DNA of 64,000 bases, taken from Candidatus Tisiphia endosymbiont of Beris chalybata (GTDB lineage: Bacteria; Pseudomonadota; Alphaproteobacteria; Rickettsiales; Rickettsiaceae). The translations under genes and the position numbers were made by a program. The notes under the pieces are model-generated. The model was not told the DNA's origin and did not search any database. It was given only the letters and a program-made list of their open reading frames with translations. Positions within the stretch are counted from its first letter, which is position 1. Each line of letters opens with the position of its first letter. Of the stretch, positions 49,375-58,579 are shown piece after piece. The DNA lies in assembly GCF_964026555.1 (NCBI RefSeq), contig NZ_OZ032159.1:496001-560000 (forward strand), read 5' to 3'.

Positions 49375-49462
49375 TATAATTCTCCAAATTATTTCACTTT
49401 AATTCAATTTTACTTTAATTCAAGATAAGAATAAATTCTTATAAATTAATAGCATAAGAACA

Positions 49463-49510
49463 TAAAGAAAATGCCTATAAAGCACAAGCACTTCATAGGC
49501 ATTTTCTTTA
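49463..49510 (-). terminator. Strong intrinsic terminator-like hairpin
   Basis: A 16-bp perfect stem, TAAAGAAAATGCCTAT / ATAGGCATTTTCTTTA, with a 16-nt loop whose bases can extend it (AAAG/CTT). A/T-rich arms give a U-tract in either direction. It lies 37 nt after the stop of the LRR gene and about 90 nt before the xthA start, so it probably ends the LRR transcript. Confidence 0.75.
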
Positions 49511-49546
49511 TAGCATTAACATTAACTTTTATTACAAATGATAAGG

Positions 49547-50419
49547 TTATCTAGACATACTATTATTGTTACTTTGATTTGGGGTAGAGGGAGCTGCTAC
49601 TATTGATGATTTCTTGTCATTCATAAGCGTAACACTATGTTTTGCTAGCGTTTGTGTTATAGCATTTTCTTCTACCCTGTGAGTCTCTTGCACAGGCACT
49701 GCAGAGTTAATCAAGAGCTTTTGGGTTGCTATAACATCCATTAATAATTTTTGAGCATCTAATTTAGAGATTGTAGTGTTCTGTGGGGGTTTTTTACTTT
49801 GAGCAGCTATTAAACTCGCCATAGCCCCTTTGTCATTTCCCCCTTCTTTTCTACTATCTTGTTGTGGCAGTGCTGCTAGCAGTATTGACGCATCTTCTGG
49901 AGATATTACAATATCTCCACTTATATACCCGCTAAAAGCTTCTTTTAGTATTCTTCTAGAGTCTATAAATGTCTTTATACCGCGTGCTTCTACGCCTTCT
50001 TCACCTACCCGCCCAACATGTTTAAGTTTTAATAACTTTGTGGGATCTTTAGTAAGAACAGAAAATACTGATTGGATATCATTATCCCTAACATGGAGTT
50101 GTTCTAGATTTTGTAAATGTGGAGAATTAACTATAGACTCCAAAGTGTTATCAGTAATACCTAGCTTTGTTAAGTGCAGATAGGTTACCAAGTGCATTGG
50201 GTTAGAATTCACTAAATCTACAATCTCTTCTTGTGTTAGTCCATTATTCCTTAATACTAGGTCAGTAACCTTATTATCCTTTATCAACACTTTTAGCTCT
50301 TCTATTCTACCAGAAATAGGTTCATTTTCTATACGAACTTCTATATTTGAAGAATCATCTTTTTCTAAATATTTATTCAACCCTGTTCTTATATTCTTAT
50401 TACCTTCAGCGTTTTTCAT
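49547..50419 (-). CDS. Leucine-rich repeat protein
   Basis: 290 residues from the ATG at 50419, chosen because AGAGGA lies 5-6 nt before it; the frame extends to 50494. No signal peptide. After a charged N-terminus come about four LRR units (VTDLVLRNNGLTQEEIVDLV, LVTYLHLTKLGITDNTLESI, LEQLHVRDNDIQSVF, LLKLKHVGRVGEEGVEARGI; about 60-150). The C-terminal half is low-complexity Gln/Ser/Lys-rich helix (about 190-290). LRR proteins without an export signal are frequent among Rickettsiales effectors. A second, frameshifted LRR gene is at 61499-62094. A strong hairpin follows the gene. Confidence 0.75.
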   Translation of the reverse strand: MKNAEGNKNIRTGLNKYLEKDDSSNIEVRIENEPISGRIEELKVLIKDNKVTDLVLRNNGLTQEEIVDLVNSNPMHLVTYLHLTKLGITDNTLESIVNSPHLQNLEQLHVRDNDIQSVFSVLTKDPTKLLKLKHVGRVGEEGVEARGIKTFIDSRRILKEAFSGYISGDIVISPEDASILLAALPQQDSRKEGGNDKGAMASLIAAQSKKPPQNTTISKLDAQKLLMDVIATQKLLINSAVPVQETHRVEENAITQTLAKHSVTLMNDKKSSIVAAPSTPNQSNNNSMSR

Positions 50420-50541
50420 AAAATCCTCTAATTTTCCCTTTATATTTTTAATATTAAAGTATCTTGCGAAATTTATGCTAGTAAAAATTAACAAAAATCG
50501 TTAGATATTGATTAAAATATTAAAAAATGCTAGCTTTGTCA

Positions 50542-51933
50542 CTATTCTCTATTAATTTTCTCTAATATTCCATTTATGGAGTGTTTTAAAATCCGCAACA
50601 TTTTAGCCTCGAAGCTAATATTCTTAGCGGCCCATTTTTTAATCCAAGGCTCAATAAGTTGCCATATATTAATTGTAGGATCAAGGTGTTGCCCTACCCC
50701 TTCTACTACTACTATAGTTTTTTGTAGCAGTAATAATTGAGGTTGAACTTCCATCCCAAAATCTTCAGTTATTTTAAATAATTGCCCTAGTAAACTACCT
50801 ATTGCAATATTGTGGATTCCTTGATCTAAAAGAGGAGAAGTTACTGCTCTACATTTCTGAGCAAAATGATCTAAATTAGTGTGCTGCGGGATATAGCCGG
50901 ACCGGAGGTGAACTAACGCTACTAACCTATAGTTTTTGGTAAAAAACCCAAATAAACTCTCAGCTATTGCTAACCTATCTTTATCTGGTAATCTACCCAT
51001 AATACCAAAGTCTAATAATACTATACTACCGTTTGGCTTCACTAAAATATTACCTGGGTGCAAGTCTGCATGAAAAAAACCATCTCTATATACTTGATTA
51101 AAAAATATAGTGGCAAATTTTTGGGCCACCTTTTTGGTATCGATATTACACTCTCGAAGCTTAACTTGATCATATATTGAGATACCATCTATCCACTCAG
51201 TAGTTAATATATTTTCCTGCGTTAACTGCCAATAAATTTTTGGTATATAGAGATCCTGATCATTTTGAAAATTATCTGCAAGTTCGGAAGCAGCCGCTGC
51301 CTCTAAGCGCAAATCCAGTTCAAACCTCATAGCTATCTTGAACACATCTATAACAGCTACGGGCTGTAATCTTTGAAACTTCCACGATAATTTTATTAAT
51401 AATTTTGCTATATAATAAAGAAACGTAATATCTCTATTGTAAGTATGGTGAATTCCTGGCCTTAATATTTTTACTGCCACTAATTCACCTGATGTTAAGG
51501 TAGCTTTATGGACCTGCGCAATCGATGCAGCAGCAACAGGTATATCGTCAAAGCTGCTAAATAATTCATCAATATTTTCTTTAAAAGCAGCCTGAAGAAT
51601 TTGTCTTACTATTTTACTATCAAATGAAGGTAACTTATCTTGTAGTAACTGTAAATATTTAGCGATTCTATCTCCTACTAAATCTGGCCTGGTAGAAAGA
51701 GTTTGACCTAATTTTATATAGATAGGTCCTAGCTCTTTAAAACAGTTAGCTAATCTCAGGCCAAAATCAAGAGAGGGTTTTTTAAATAGATTAATAGGAT
51801 AAATTACTATCGTTATAAGCCACCCTATCGCTTTTAACCTTCTTGGTAATTTTATAGCACCAGGATAAATTAATATTTGCTGTTTACTTACTACATACAA
51901 TAAGCGCCACAAATTAAATAATAAACTCAACAT
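50542..51933 (-). CDS. ubiB: UbiB, ABC1/ADCK-family protein for ubiquinone synthesis
   Basis: 463 residues. Atypical kinase-like ATPase needed for ubiquinone biosynthesis, at the inner membrane. KxGQ motif in GPIYIKLGQTLSTRPDLVG, ATP-binding VAAASIAQVHKATLTSGE with AVKILRPG, catalytic FFHADLHPGNILVKPNG and the metal-binding LDFGIMGRL are present. Hydrophobic C-terminal part short or absent compared with E. coli UbiB. It follows ubiE with a 1-nt gap, so the two form an operon. Ubiquinone feeds from complex I (nuo genes at 24-28 kb). Confidence 0.95.
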   Translation of the reverse strand: MLSLLFNLWRLLYVVSKQQILIYPGAIKLPRRLKAIGWLITIVIYPINLFKKPSLDFGLRLANCFKELGPIYIKLGQTLSTRPDLVGDRIAKYLQLLQDKLPSFDSKIVRQILQAAFKENIDELFSSFDDIPVAAASIAQVHKATLTSGELVAVKILRPGIHHTYNRDITFLYYIAKLLIKLSWKFQRLQPVAVIDVFKIAMRFELDLRLEAAAASELADNFQNDQDLYIPKIYWQLTQENILTTEWIDGISIYDQVKLRECNIDTKKVAQKFATIFFNQVYRDGFFHADLHPGNILVKPNGSIVLLDFGIMGRLPDKDRLAIAESLFGFFTKNYRLVALVHLRSGYIPQHTNLDHFAQKCRAVTSPLLDQGIHNIAIGSLLGQLFKITEDFGMEVQPQLLLLQKTIVVVEGVGQHLDPTINIWQLIEPWIKKWAAKNISFEAKMLRILKHSINGILEKINRE

Positions 51934-51934
51934 A

Positions 51935-52738
51935 TTAGACCATAATTTTATACTGCTCCTTATGCCGGCAGTCTAATTTATAACCACTATGAATCGCTGT
52001 AATACTACCTGTCAAATTTTTATAGCTCACTTTACTAAAACCAGCATCCTTTATCATAACAGAAAATTTATCCTGGTCAGGAAAATTACTAATGCTTTCT
52101 ACGAGGTATCGGTATGCGGACTCGTTATCTGCAATCATCTTACCAATTTTAGGAATAATGTTAAACGAGTAAAATTCATATATTGGCTTGAGCCACTCAT
52201 TTTCTACTTTAGAAAATTCTAAACATAAAAATTTCCCCATAGGCTTCAAAACACGATAAGCTTCTTTTAAAGCTTGATTAATATTTGCCACATTGCGAAT
52301 CCCAAAGCTAATAGTATAATACTCAAAACTATTATCTGGAAAAGGTAGTTGCTCTGCACTGCTTGTCACATATTCTAATCCTTGTAATATGTTGCTATTG
52401 ATTGCTCTTTCTCTCGCTATTCTTAGCATATCGGGGTTAATGTCGCATAAAGTAATATGGCAAATACTACCGCGTAAAGCAGCACGCTTTTTTATCCTAA
52501 AAGCTATATCTCCTGTTCCGCTAGCAACATCTAGTATCTGTGATTGTAAATTAGCAATTTGCCTAACCAATTCATCTTTCCACAGTCGATGAAGACCTAA
52601 ACTCATCAAGTCATTCATTACGTCATATTTATTAGCAACCTTCGAAAAAAGATCCTGTATTAATTCTCTTTTTCGTTCAAAAGTAACTTTGGAAAAACCA
52701 AAATCTACTTGCTGTGAATTATTATCATTATTAGGCAT
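51935..52738 (-). CDS. ubiE: Ubiquinone/menaquinone methyltransferase UbiE
   Basis: 267 residues from the ATG at 52738 ([15 protein letters not shown]); the frame also has a TTG at 52753. SAM-dependent C-methylation of the quinone ring. [23 protein letters not shown] motif [15 protein letters not shown], and [20 protein letters not shown] are family signatures. Followed immediately by ubiB. A D-family repeat lies upstream and must contain or be next to the promoter. Confidence 0.96.
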   Translation of the reverse strand: MPNNDNNSQQVDFGFSKVTFERKRELIQDLFSKVANKYDVMNDLMSLGLHRLWKDELVRQIANLQSQILDVASGTGDIAFRIKKRAALRGSICHITLCDINPDMLRIARERAINSNILQGLEYVTSSAEQLPFPDNSFEYYTISFGIRNVANINQALKEAYRVLKPMGKFLCLEFSKVENEWLKPIYEFYSFNIIPKIGKMIADNESAYRYLVESISNFPDQDKFSVMIKDAGFSKVSYKNLTGSITAIHSGYKLDCRHKEQYKIMV

Positions 52739-52804
52739 ATTTATTTCTACCAATGTTACTTACGCACGTTGACTTTCTCAAAATATAGTCAATTAATATA
52801 AAAT

Positions 52805-52916
52805 TATACTCCTCTTCCGATGATTTGGCTGCTAGGCGCGATGGTAGAGCCTATAGGTAGTAGGCAAGCTATTTGAGCAACGACGCATGCAAATTCATAT
52901 CAGAGGAGTAGTATAC
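52805..52916 (+). repeat. D-family palindromic element, with a C-element left end attached
   Basis: TATACTCCTCTTCCGATGAT, GCTGCTAGGCGCGATGGTAG, GCCTATAGGTAGTAGGCAAG, AAATTCATATCAGAGGAGTA. Just before it (52785-52803) is TATAGTCAATTAATATAAA, the left arm of a C element without a partner, so the D copy may have replaced the rest. Confidence 0.8.
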
Positions 52917-52921
52917 TCGGA

Positions 52922-53785
52922 TTACCCTAATAATATCACTCCATCTGGCTCCTCTAAATCATTTATCACTCCCTTGAGGAAAGCTGTGGTTAAGCTATTT
53001 ATATTAAATAAGGACGCTAGATAATCTGGAAGTCTTCCTTGAGTGATCAGCTCTAAAAAATCAAACTTTTCTGTAGCTTCATCAGCAACTTGATTAAATC
53101 TCTCATTAATTTCTTGGATTACCTTATTATAGACTTGCATTTGTTCTATTTGTCGTTTTTCAATTTTAAGCAGTTCTTCTGGGCTTACTTCTAATACTAC
53201 AGCTTTTTTAGTAAAATGTTTTTTTAATTTTGTCAAAAATGTTACTTTTTCTTTTTTTTCTGTCTCCCCACTATGCTGACTTAGAAAATCCCAAACGACT
53301 AATAAGTCCCAAAACTTTTCTAAGAATTTTGCAATATCAGTACTAACCCTACTTGCTATTTCATCAACTTTTATAAATTCATGAAACTTCGTATAATTTA
53401 AATATAATTCTGCTTCATAAGTTTTCTCTTTTTCTTGCCAATAGCTAATTGGGTCTGATTGCATAATTGCAGGTCCACTACTAATAACTTTACTGTTCAT
53501 ATAAAATAATGGAATAGGTATTATATCACACCATTTTTTTTGTGGTAAAAAAAATTGGTGTGGCACAGGATAAGGTAAGGAAATTTCAAATACCCCCTTT
53601 AACTGCCCTATTAGGGATTCCTGCTTTGAGGTAGTTGGTACTACTGACTTATCAGGAAGTATTATATCTTTTAGGGATACGGAAAAAAAACCATATTTAC
53701 TTTCCTTTACAGGAATTAGAACAGGATGAATTGCTTCTTTCTTGATATTTAATTGCTCTGCTAACTCTTCCTGATTAGGAGATGC
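52922..53785 (-). pseudogene. 3' part of a gene interrupted by IS3 copy 2
   Basis: The frame is open from the IS3 junction (GCA at 53785-53783) to a stop at 52922. It encodes about 287 residues beginning ASPNQEELAEQLNIKKEAIH. The middle has SLKDIILPDKSVVPTTSKQE, the rest is mainly charged helix (EKEKTYEAELYLNYTKFHEF; SPEELLKIEKRQIEQMQVYN). No domain is recognised. Removing IS3 and one copy of its 3-bp duplication joins it in frame to 55121-55666, giving a 468-residue product. An internal ATG at 53566 could in principle start a shorter protein. Confidence 0.85.
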
Positions 53786-53864
53786 GTAATGCGCCCCGAA
53801 AACTAGAGCAGTGATAGAGAGACTATTTTATGTTAAAATAAATATAAAATAGGAGCAGTCGAAA

Positions 53865-54158
53865 ATGAGTAAGCCAAAAAGTTACAGTAAAGAATTTAAG
53901 TTTAAAGTATCGCTAGAGATGATCCGAGGAGATTTGAGTATTGCTGAAATAATCTCAAAATATCAAGTTCCAAGGTCGGTAATGACAAGGTGGAAGAAAC
54001 AATTTTTGGAAAATGGTGCTGATATTTTTAAGTTTAGCTATGAAAACGGTAATTCCTCTAGTTCTACAAGCGAAATAGAGAAACTGCATGCAACTATTGG
54101 CAAATTGAAGGTAGAAAACGATTTTTTGCAGCTCGTATCTGCCAAGTTGAAACTATAA
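53865..54158 (+). CDS. IS3-family transposase OrfA (copy 2)
   Basis: 97 residues, identical to the product of 11552-11845: N-terminal helix-turn-helix and a C-terminal leucine-rich helix. Reads against the gene it interrupts. Confidence 0.93.
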   Translation: MSKPKSYSKEFKFKVSLEMIRGDLSIAEIISKYQVPRSVMTRWKKQFLENGADIFKFSYENGNSSSSTSEIEKLHATIGKLKVENDFLQLVSAKLKL

Positions 54159-54169
54159 AGAGGAAAGTG

Positions 54170-55063
54170 ATGGTAGATAAGGATTATAAAGATTTAAGTG
54201 TTCGTCGGCAAAGTCAGCTATTGAATCTGAACCGCTCCAGCCTATATTACAAGGATTCGGAGAAGGATCAAGATAATTATTTAAGTAATAGAATAGTTGA
54301 GATCTATAGTAATTATCCGATATATGGTTACCGGCGAATAACGGCGATACTTAGGAGAGAAGTGGTAATTGTTAACAGCAAAAAAGTCAGGAGGTTGATG
54401 AAACTAATGAATTTGCAAGCAATTTACCCTTCGATTAATACAAGTAAAAGAAACCTAAAAGAAGCTATTTATCCATATTTGCTATCAGGGTTAGAGGTTA
54501 TAAAGCCAAATCAGGTATGGCAGGTGGATATCACTTATTTAAGGGTACAAAGTGGTTTTATGTATTTGGTTGCATTAATCGATGTTTATACTAGATTAGT
54601 AGTAGGATATCGTTTATCAAATAGTTTAAATACAGAGAGCTGTTTGCTAGCGTTAGAAGATGCTATAGCTAAATATGGGAAGCCGTCGATAATTAATAGT
54701 GATCAAGGTAGCCAGTTTACCAGCGAGGATTGGATTAATGAATTGAGGAGATGCGTCATAAGCATCAGCATGACGGGCAAAGGCAGGTGTAACGATAATG
54801 CCCATATCGAGCGTTTATGGCGATCGTTTAAGTATGAGGGGTCGTATTTATACCGGTGTACTTCAGTTTTAGAGTTGAAAAATAATATCCCGAAATGGTT
54901 GAATTGGTATAACAATCAAAGGCCCCATCAGGCTTTGGAGTACAAAACGCCGTTTGAGATATATAGTGGATTTATGGATAAGTCTTGCGACTTACCCACA
55001 ATTCCACTATTACCACAACAGCTACAAAATTATAAAAATAATATTTTTGTAGATAGTTTATGA
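54170..55063 (+). CDS. IS3-family transposase OrfB (copy 2)
   Basis: 297 residues, identical to 11857-12750, with the complete DDE triad (WQVDITYL, INSDQGSQF, HIERLWRSFK). The AAAGAGGAAAG sequence before the ATG is kept. Confidence 0.93.
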   Translation: MVDKDYKDLSVRRQSQLLNLNRSSLYYKDSEKDQDNYLSNRIVEIYSNYPIYGYRRITAILRREVVIVNSKKVRRLMKLMNLQAIYPSINTSKRNLKEAIYPYLLSGLEVIKPNQVWQVDITYLRVQSGFMYLVALIDVYTRLVVGYRLSNSLNTESCLLALEDAIAKYGKPSIINSDQGSQFTSEDWINELRRCVISISMTGKGRCNDNAHIERLWRSFKYEGSYLYRCTSVLELKNNIPKWLNWYNNQRPHQALEYKTPFEIYSGFMDKSCDLPTIPLLPQQLQNYKNNIFVDSL

Positions 55064-55120
55064 AAATAATAGTCTCTCTATTTAAAGCTTTTTTGGTCTA
55101 AACATAGGGGCGCAGTTCAA

Positions 55121-55666
55121 TGCAACACTACGCAAATGTCTTACCAAAGTATCTCGACTACCATATTTCAATAACACATACTTAGCAGCATGAGTATGTA
55201 AATTTGTTAGCTCATTTTGGGTATAAATAGTAGTAAAATATAATGGTAACCCCGCTGCATGATAGACTGATTGAACATACTCAGCGTTACCTGAAAGTAT
55301 AAGGTAAGGTTTTTCTTCCTTACTTTCCAATCTGGCTACCGCATATGTGTAAGCCTTAGCAAATTGCTCAGCTGTCAAGGGTATAATTTGCGTTGTTATA
55401 GATTGAGTCAGCGGCTGACCTTCTATCGTTTGAATAGAACCGTATACTGCTGCAAGTTCCATTTTGATTTCTTTAGCATCAACTAAATTATCCAAGAACC
55501 CTATTGTTTTAGGATATTTATTCAAAAAGATTTCCTTCCCATTCCGCTCTAACCCAATATAAAAATGTCCAGCTAACAATCCCTTGTTAGGATGAATCAC
55601 AGAGTGGTTACTTAGCTTAATACTACGGTGATGAATATTAAGCGAAAATTTTTGTCTTTTACTCAT
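55121..55666 (-). pseudogene. 5' part of the gene interrupted by IS3 copy 2
   Basis: 182 codons from the ATG at 55666, chosen because AGGAGAT lies about 7 nt upstream; the frame itself reaches 55711. Reads MSKRQKFSLNIHHRSIKLSN.., then GLLAGHFYIGLERNGKEIF (His34) and YLILSGNAEYVQSVYHAAGL (about 121-140). The spacing of a GHxYIG block and an N-x-x-[FY]-V..AG block recalls permuted papain-like (NlpC/P60, YiiX-like) proteins, in which a Cys follows the Asn. Here that position is Ala128, so enzymatic activity is doubtful. In its present state the frame reads on into IS3 and stops within 12 more codons. Confidence 0.85.
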
Positions 55667-55711
55667 GGCATATCTCCTATTTGATAATTTTATGCTATGT
55701 ATCGACAGCAA

Positions 55712-56021
55712 CTTAATATTAGTTTTAATTAACTATTACGTAAGCTATTGCATGAATACAATGATAAGTATTATTAATTGTTTTTTGTAATTTATCACTA
55801 ATATCATTAATAGCAAAAGATAATCTAGGAGGATGGCGGCGTAATAAACAAAAAGTAAGCAAGATGTAACAATAAAGTTTTTACAAAAAGCCAAGGAAAT
55901 ACTTAAAAAACTCTGATAAGATAATGATTAAGAGAAATTATACTTCCTGTATAAGTCAAAATAGACCGGCAGAAGTAGAGTTTCAAAACAGTCTATCGAA
56001 TTGAAGTTATAGGATGAATTT
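55712..56021. other. Intergenic stretch between the split gene and mutM
   Basis: AT-rich; no gene seen. Around 55945-55998 there is a degenerate G-like piece (GTATAAGTCAAAATAGACCG, GAAGTAGAGTTTCAAAACAG). Divergent promoters for the split gene and mutM should be here. Confidence 0.4.
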
Positions 56022-56840
56022 ATGCCCGAGCTGCCTGAGGTTGAAATATTAAAGCGTTCTTTAGAAGGACAGTTAATGCATTCTACTATTGATAGGTTAG
56101 AAAAAACACGTGACAATATACGTTATAGGTTGAGTAGCCAGCTAGAGAAGAATGTGCAAGCCGCAAAAGTGATCATGCTACGACGCAGAGCAAAATATTT
56201 AGTAATAGATTTAAATAACGCTTATTCAATCATTATCCATTTAGGAATGAGCGGTAGATTAAGGCTGCAGTCTAATAATTATGAAATACAGAAACATGAT
56301 CATGTAATTTTTCATTTGCAGAATGAACAAAAGCTGATTTTTAATGATTCAAGACGTTTTGGTATGGTTTACGCTATAGCTACTAGCCTTACTGACGCAC
56401 AGTTTTTCTATAATTTAGGCGTAGAACCTCTCTCTGATAATTTTACCTTGACATATTTCACCGAGAAAATATTAAGACGTAATATGCCAATCAAAACTTT
56501 ATTAATGGACAATCAAATTATAGTGGGTATAGGTAATATATATGCTTCTGAGAGTTTATTTATAGCAAAAATAGATCCTCGCAAACCTAGCAACACCTTA
56601 ACGAATGAGGAAATAAATCGATTAATATTAGCCGTACAAAATGTTTTAAGTAAGTCTATTGACGCTGGTGGTACTACTCTGAAAGATTTTGTTAACGGAG
56701 ACAATAAAGCCGGCTATTTTCAACAACAATTACAAGTATATGCAAGGTACAAACAGCAATGCCTAAATTGTAGCGCGATTATAGAAAAAATAAAACAAGC
56801 AGGTAGAGCCACTTTCTATTGCCCTAATTGCCAAAAATAG
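56022..56840 (+). CDS. mutM: Formamidopyrimidine-DNA glycosylase
   Basis: 272 residues. Removes 8-oxoguanine and cuts the abasic site. N-terminal MPELPEVEILKRSL with catalytic Pro2 and Glu3, AKYLVIDL with the conserved Lys, the H2TH region (MDNQIIVGIGNIYASESLF) and the C-terminal zinc finger CLNCSAIIEKIKQAG..CPNC. Complete. An A-family repeat follows its stop codon. Confidence 0.97.
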   Translation: MPELPEVEILKRSLEGQLMHSTIDRLEKTRDNIRYRLSSQLEKNVQAAKVIMLRRRAKYLVIDLNNAYSIIIHLGMSGRLRLQSNNYEIQKHDHVIFHLQNEQKLIFNDSRRFGMVYAIATSLTDAQFFYNLGVEPLSDNFTLTYFTEKILRRNMPIKTLLMDNQIIVGIGNIYASESLFIAKIDPRKPSNTLTNEEINRLILAVQNVLSKSIDAGGTTLKDFVNGDNKAGYFQQQLQVYARYKQQCLNCSAIIEKIKQAGRATFYCPNCQK

Positions 56841-56845
56841 TCTTC

Positions 56846-56959
56846 CTTACTTTCGTACTTCAAGAACCCTTATTTTATTTTGAATGGCGAGCGCGGGCAG
56901 CCTACACGTGGGTTCACGATAAAATAAAAAAAACAATTCTTGAAAGATGAGTAGTATAG
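56846..56959 (+). repeat. A-family palindromic element (shortened centre)
   Basis: TTTCGTACTTCAAGAACCCT..TTATTTTATTTTGAATGGCG..AGCGCGGGCAGCCTAC..ACGATAAAATAAAAA..TTCTTGAAAGATGAGTAGTA. The usual central GTAC pair is deleted. Confidence 0.75.
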
Positions 56960-57001
56960 TTTATAATAGCCCTAGCAGATATTATGTAAAGAGTAAGAAA
57001 C

Positions 57002-57400
57002 ATGGCTAGAATTACAACCGAGGACTGTACAGAGAAAGTTAAAGGAGGAAGATTTAAGTTGGTAGCATTAGCGGCGCAACGGACAAAAGATATTCTTTCT
57101 GGAAGTAAGATCACCATTGCTAATGATAGAGAAGATAAAGCCCCTGTAATAGCCTTACGTGAAATTGCGGCAGGTAATATAACAATCTCCTCCTTAAGAG
57201 CTGAGTTACTTAATCGTCTTAGAACCAAAAGCAGAATTGAACCAATTGATGATGAAGAAACTACCCCTTCAGCTGATAAGACTGAAGAAAATTTTGATTA
57301 TTTACCAAGCGGTTCAGACCTATATGTTACAGAAGACTATTCTGATTTAGAAGATCAAATATTTGATGACAATGTTAGTGAAGAAGAACAAAAAAATTAA
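57002..57400 (+). CDS. rpoZ: RNA polymerase omega subunit
   Basis: 132 residues. MARITTEDCTEKVKGGRFKL with LVALAAQRTKDI is the omega signature (contacts RpoC). KAPVIALREIAAGNI is also conserved. The C-terminal acidic tail (about 75-132) resembles that of alphaproteobacterial omegas. It heads a small plus-strand run with acpS and the BON-domain lipoprotein. Confidence 0.94.
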   Translation: MARITTEDCTEKVKGGRFKLVALAAQRTKDILSGSKITIANDREDKAPVIALREIAAGNITISSLRAELLNRLRTKSRIEPIDDEETTPSADKTEENFDYLPSGSDLYVTEDYSDLEDQIFDDNVSEEEQKN

Positions 57401-57437
57401 TAACCCTACATAATTCATTATTACAGGGCGGGAAGAA

Positions 57438-57836
57438 GTGATAGTGATCGTCGGTATTGGTACAGATATAGTGCAGATCCCAAGAATAGCAAGACTATTA
57501 AAGCTATATGACCAACTTTTTATCAAAAAGATTCTATCTTCCTGCGAAATACAGCAATTAACTTCCATAGATAAGGAGCTATATAGCAATTATATTGCCA
57601 AAAGATTTGCTGCCAAAGAAGCTGTTAGTAAAGCTTTTGGAAGCGGAATTGGACGCGGGATAAATTTTACAGATATTTCCGTCCTTAATGACGAGCTTGG
57701 CAAACCATTTGTTAAAATCTCCTCTCTTACCGATTCGGATCCCCTTAATAATTTTCAAATTTATATATCTCTAGCTGATGATTATCCAGTGGCTATCGCT
57801 TTTGTACTTATTAGTACTAATAGACTACCTCTATGA
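57438..57836 (+). CDS. acpS: Holo-[acyl-carrier-protein] synthase
   Basis: 132 residues. Transfers phosphopantetheine from CoA to acyl carrier protein. IVGIGTDIVQIPRIARLL with the Mg-binding Asp and YIAKRFAAKEAVSKAFGSGI with the conserved Glu/Lys are diagnostic. The start is GTG, either at 57438 or 57444; GGGAAGAA before 57438 supports the first. It is 37 nt after rpoZ. Confidence 0.94.
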   Translation: MIVIVGIGTDIVQIPRIARLLKLYDQLFIKKILSSCEIQQLTSIDKELYSNYIAKRFAAKEAVSKAFGSGIGRGINFTDISVLNDELGKPFVKISSLTDSDPLNNFQIYISLADDYPVAIAFVLISTNRLPL

Positions 57837-57955
57837 TATGCAATATATGAATTATAATCATCACCGCTTAATAGAAAAATCCTTATATTGTGTTGTGTTT
57901 ACTACAAATATTTATTAGAATGGGGCAAGTTCTAGGGTAATAAATCAATAATACT

Positions 57956-58579
57956 ATGCAACAAGCGAATATTATTTTAATAATTTTAACTTTATCTTTG
58001 TTTCTGACAAGCTGCCTGCCAGCGGTATTTGTTGGAGCGGCTGGTTCTACTATAATAGCCGCTAAAGACCAAACATTGGGAGAAACAGTGGATGATGTTA
58101 AAATATCAGCGCAAATTAAGGCCTCTTTCATAAAAAATAATTTTAGAGAATTATATACTAAAATAAAAGTAGAAGTCGCCCAAGCTAGAGTGTTGCTTAC
58201 AGGTATTATAGATAGTGAAGAAGATGCTCTAAAGGCTGTGGAGCTCGTATGGGAGATAATAGGGGTAGAAGAAGTTATCAATGAGCTAGTTATTGACAAA
58301 AAAAGTGATAAGTTTGATTTAGGCCAATATACCCGCGATACTATGATTACTACCCAAATTAAAGCCAAAACTTTTCTTAATCGGGATATAAAGTTTGTTA
58401 ATTATACAATTGTCACGATTAAAGATGTAGTATATATATTTGGTATGGCAAGATCTGAAGAAGAACTAGAGAAAGTGAGTGCTATAGCTTCACAGATTAA
58501 GGGAGTGGAAAGAGTCGTATGCCATACTAAAATCAAAAAAAATATTGAGGAGCCCAGTAATACCATTCCCGAAAACTAA
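57956..58579 (+). CDS. BON-domain lipoprotein (DolP/OsmY-like)
   Basis: 207 residues. Lipoprotein signal ending LTSC (Cys20) followed by a short hydrophobic AVFVGAAGSTIIAAKD, then two BON domains (about 45-115: DVKISAQIKASFIKNNFREL; about 122-195: TRDTMITTQIKAKTFLNRDI). Like DolP it should sit in the outer membrane and bind lipid head groups. The final NTIPEN and stop codon are encoded by the terminal repeat of an H-family palindromic element, so the natural C-terminus has probably been replaced. Confidence 0.9.
   Translation: MQQANIILIILTLSLFLTSCLPAVFVGAAGSTIIAAKDQTLGETVDDVKISAQIKASFIKNNFRELYTKIKVEVAQARVLLTGIIDSEEDALKAVELVWEIIGVEEVINELVIDKKSDKFDLGQYTRDTMITTQIKAKTFLNRDIKFVNYTIVTIKDVVYIFGMARSEEELEKVSAIASQIKGVERVVCHTKIKKNIEEPSNTIPEN

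Larger units (their letters stand above)
53786..55120 (+). mobile_element. IS3-family insertion sequence, copy 2
   Basis: 1335 bp, reading the same as 11473-12807. Flanked by a 3-bp direct duplication TGC (53783-53785, 55121-55123), typical for IS3. It interrupts a minus-strand gene. Conservation of both copies and the intact target site point to a recent transposition. Confidence 0.92.
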
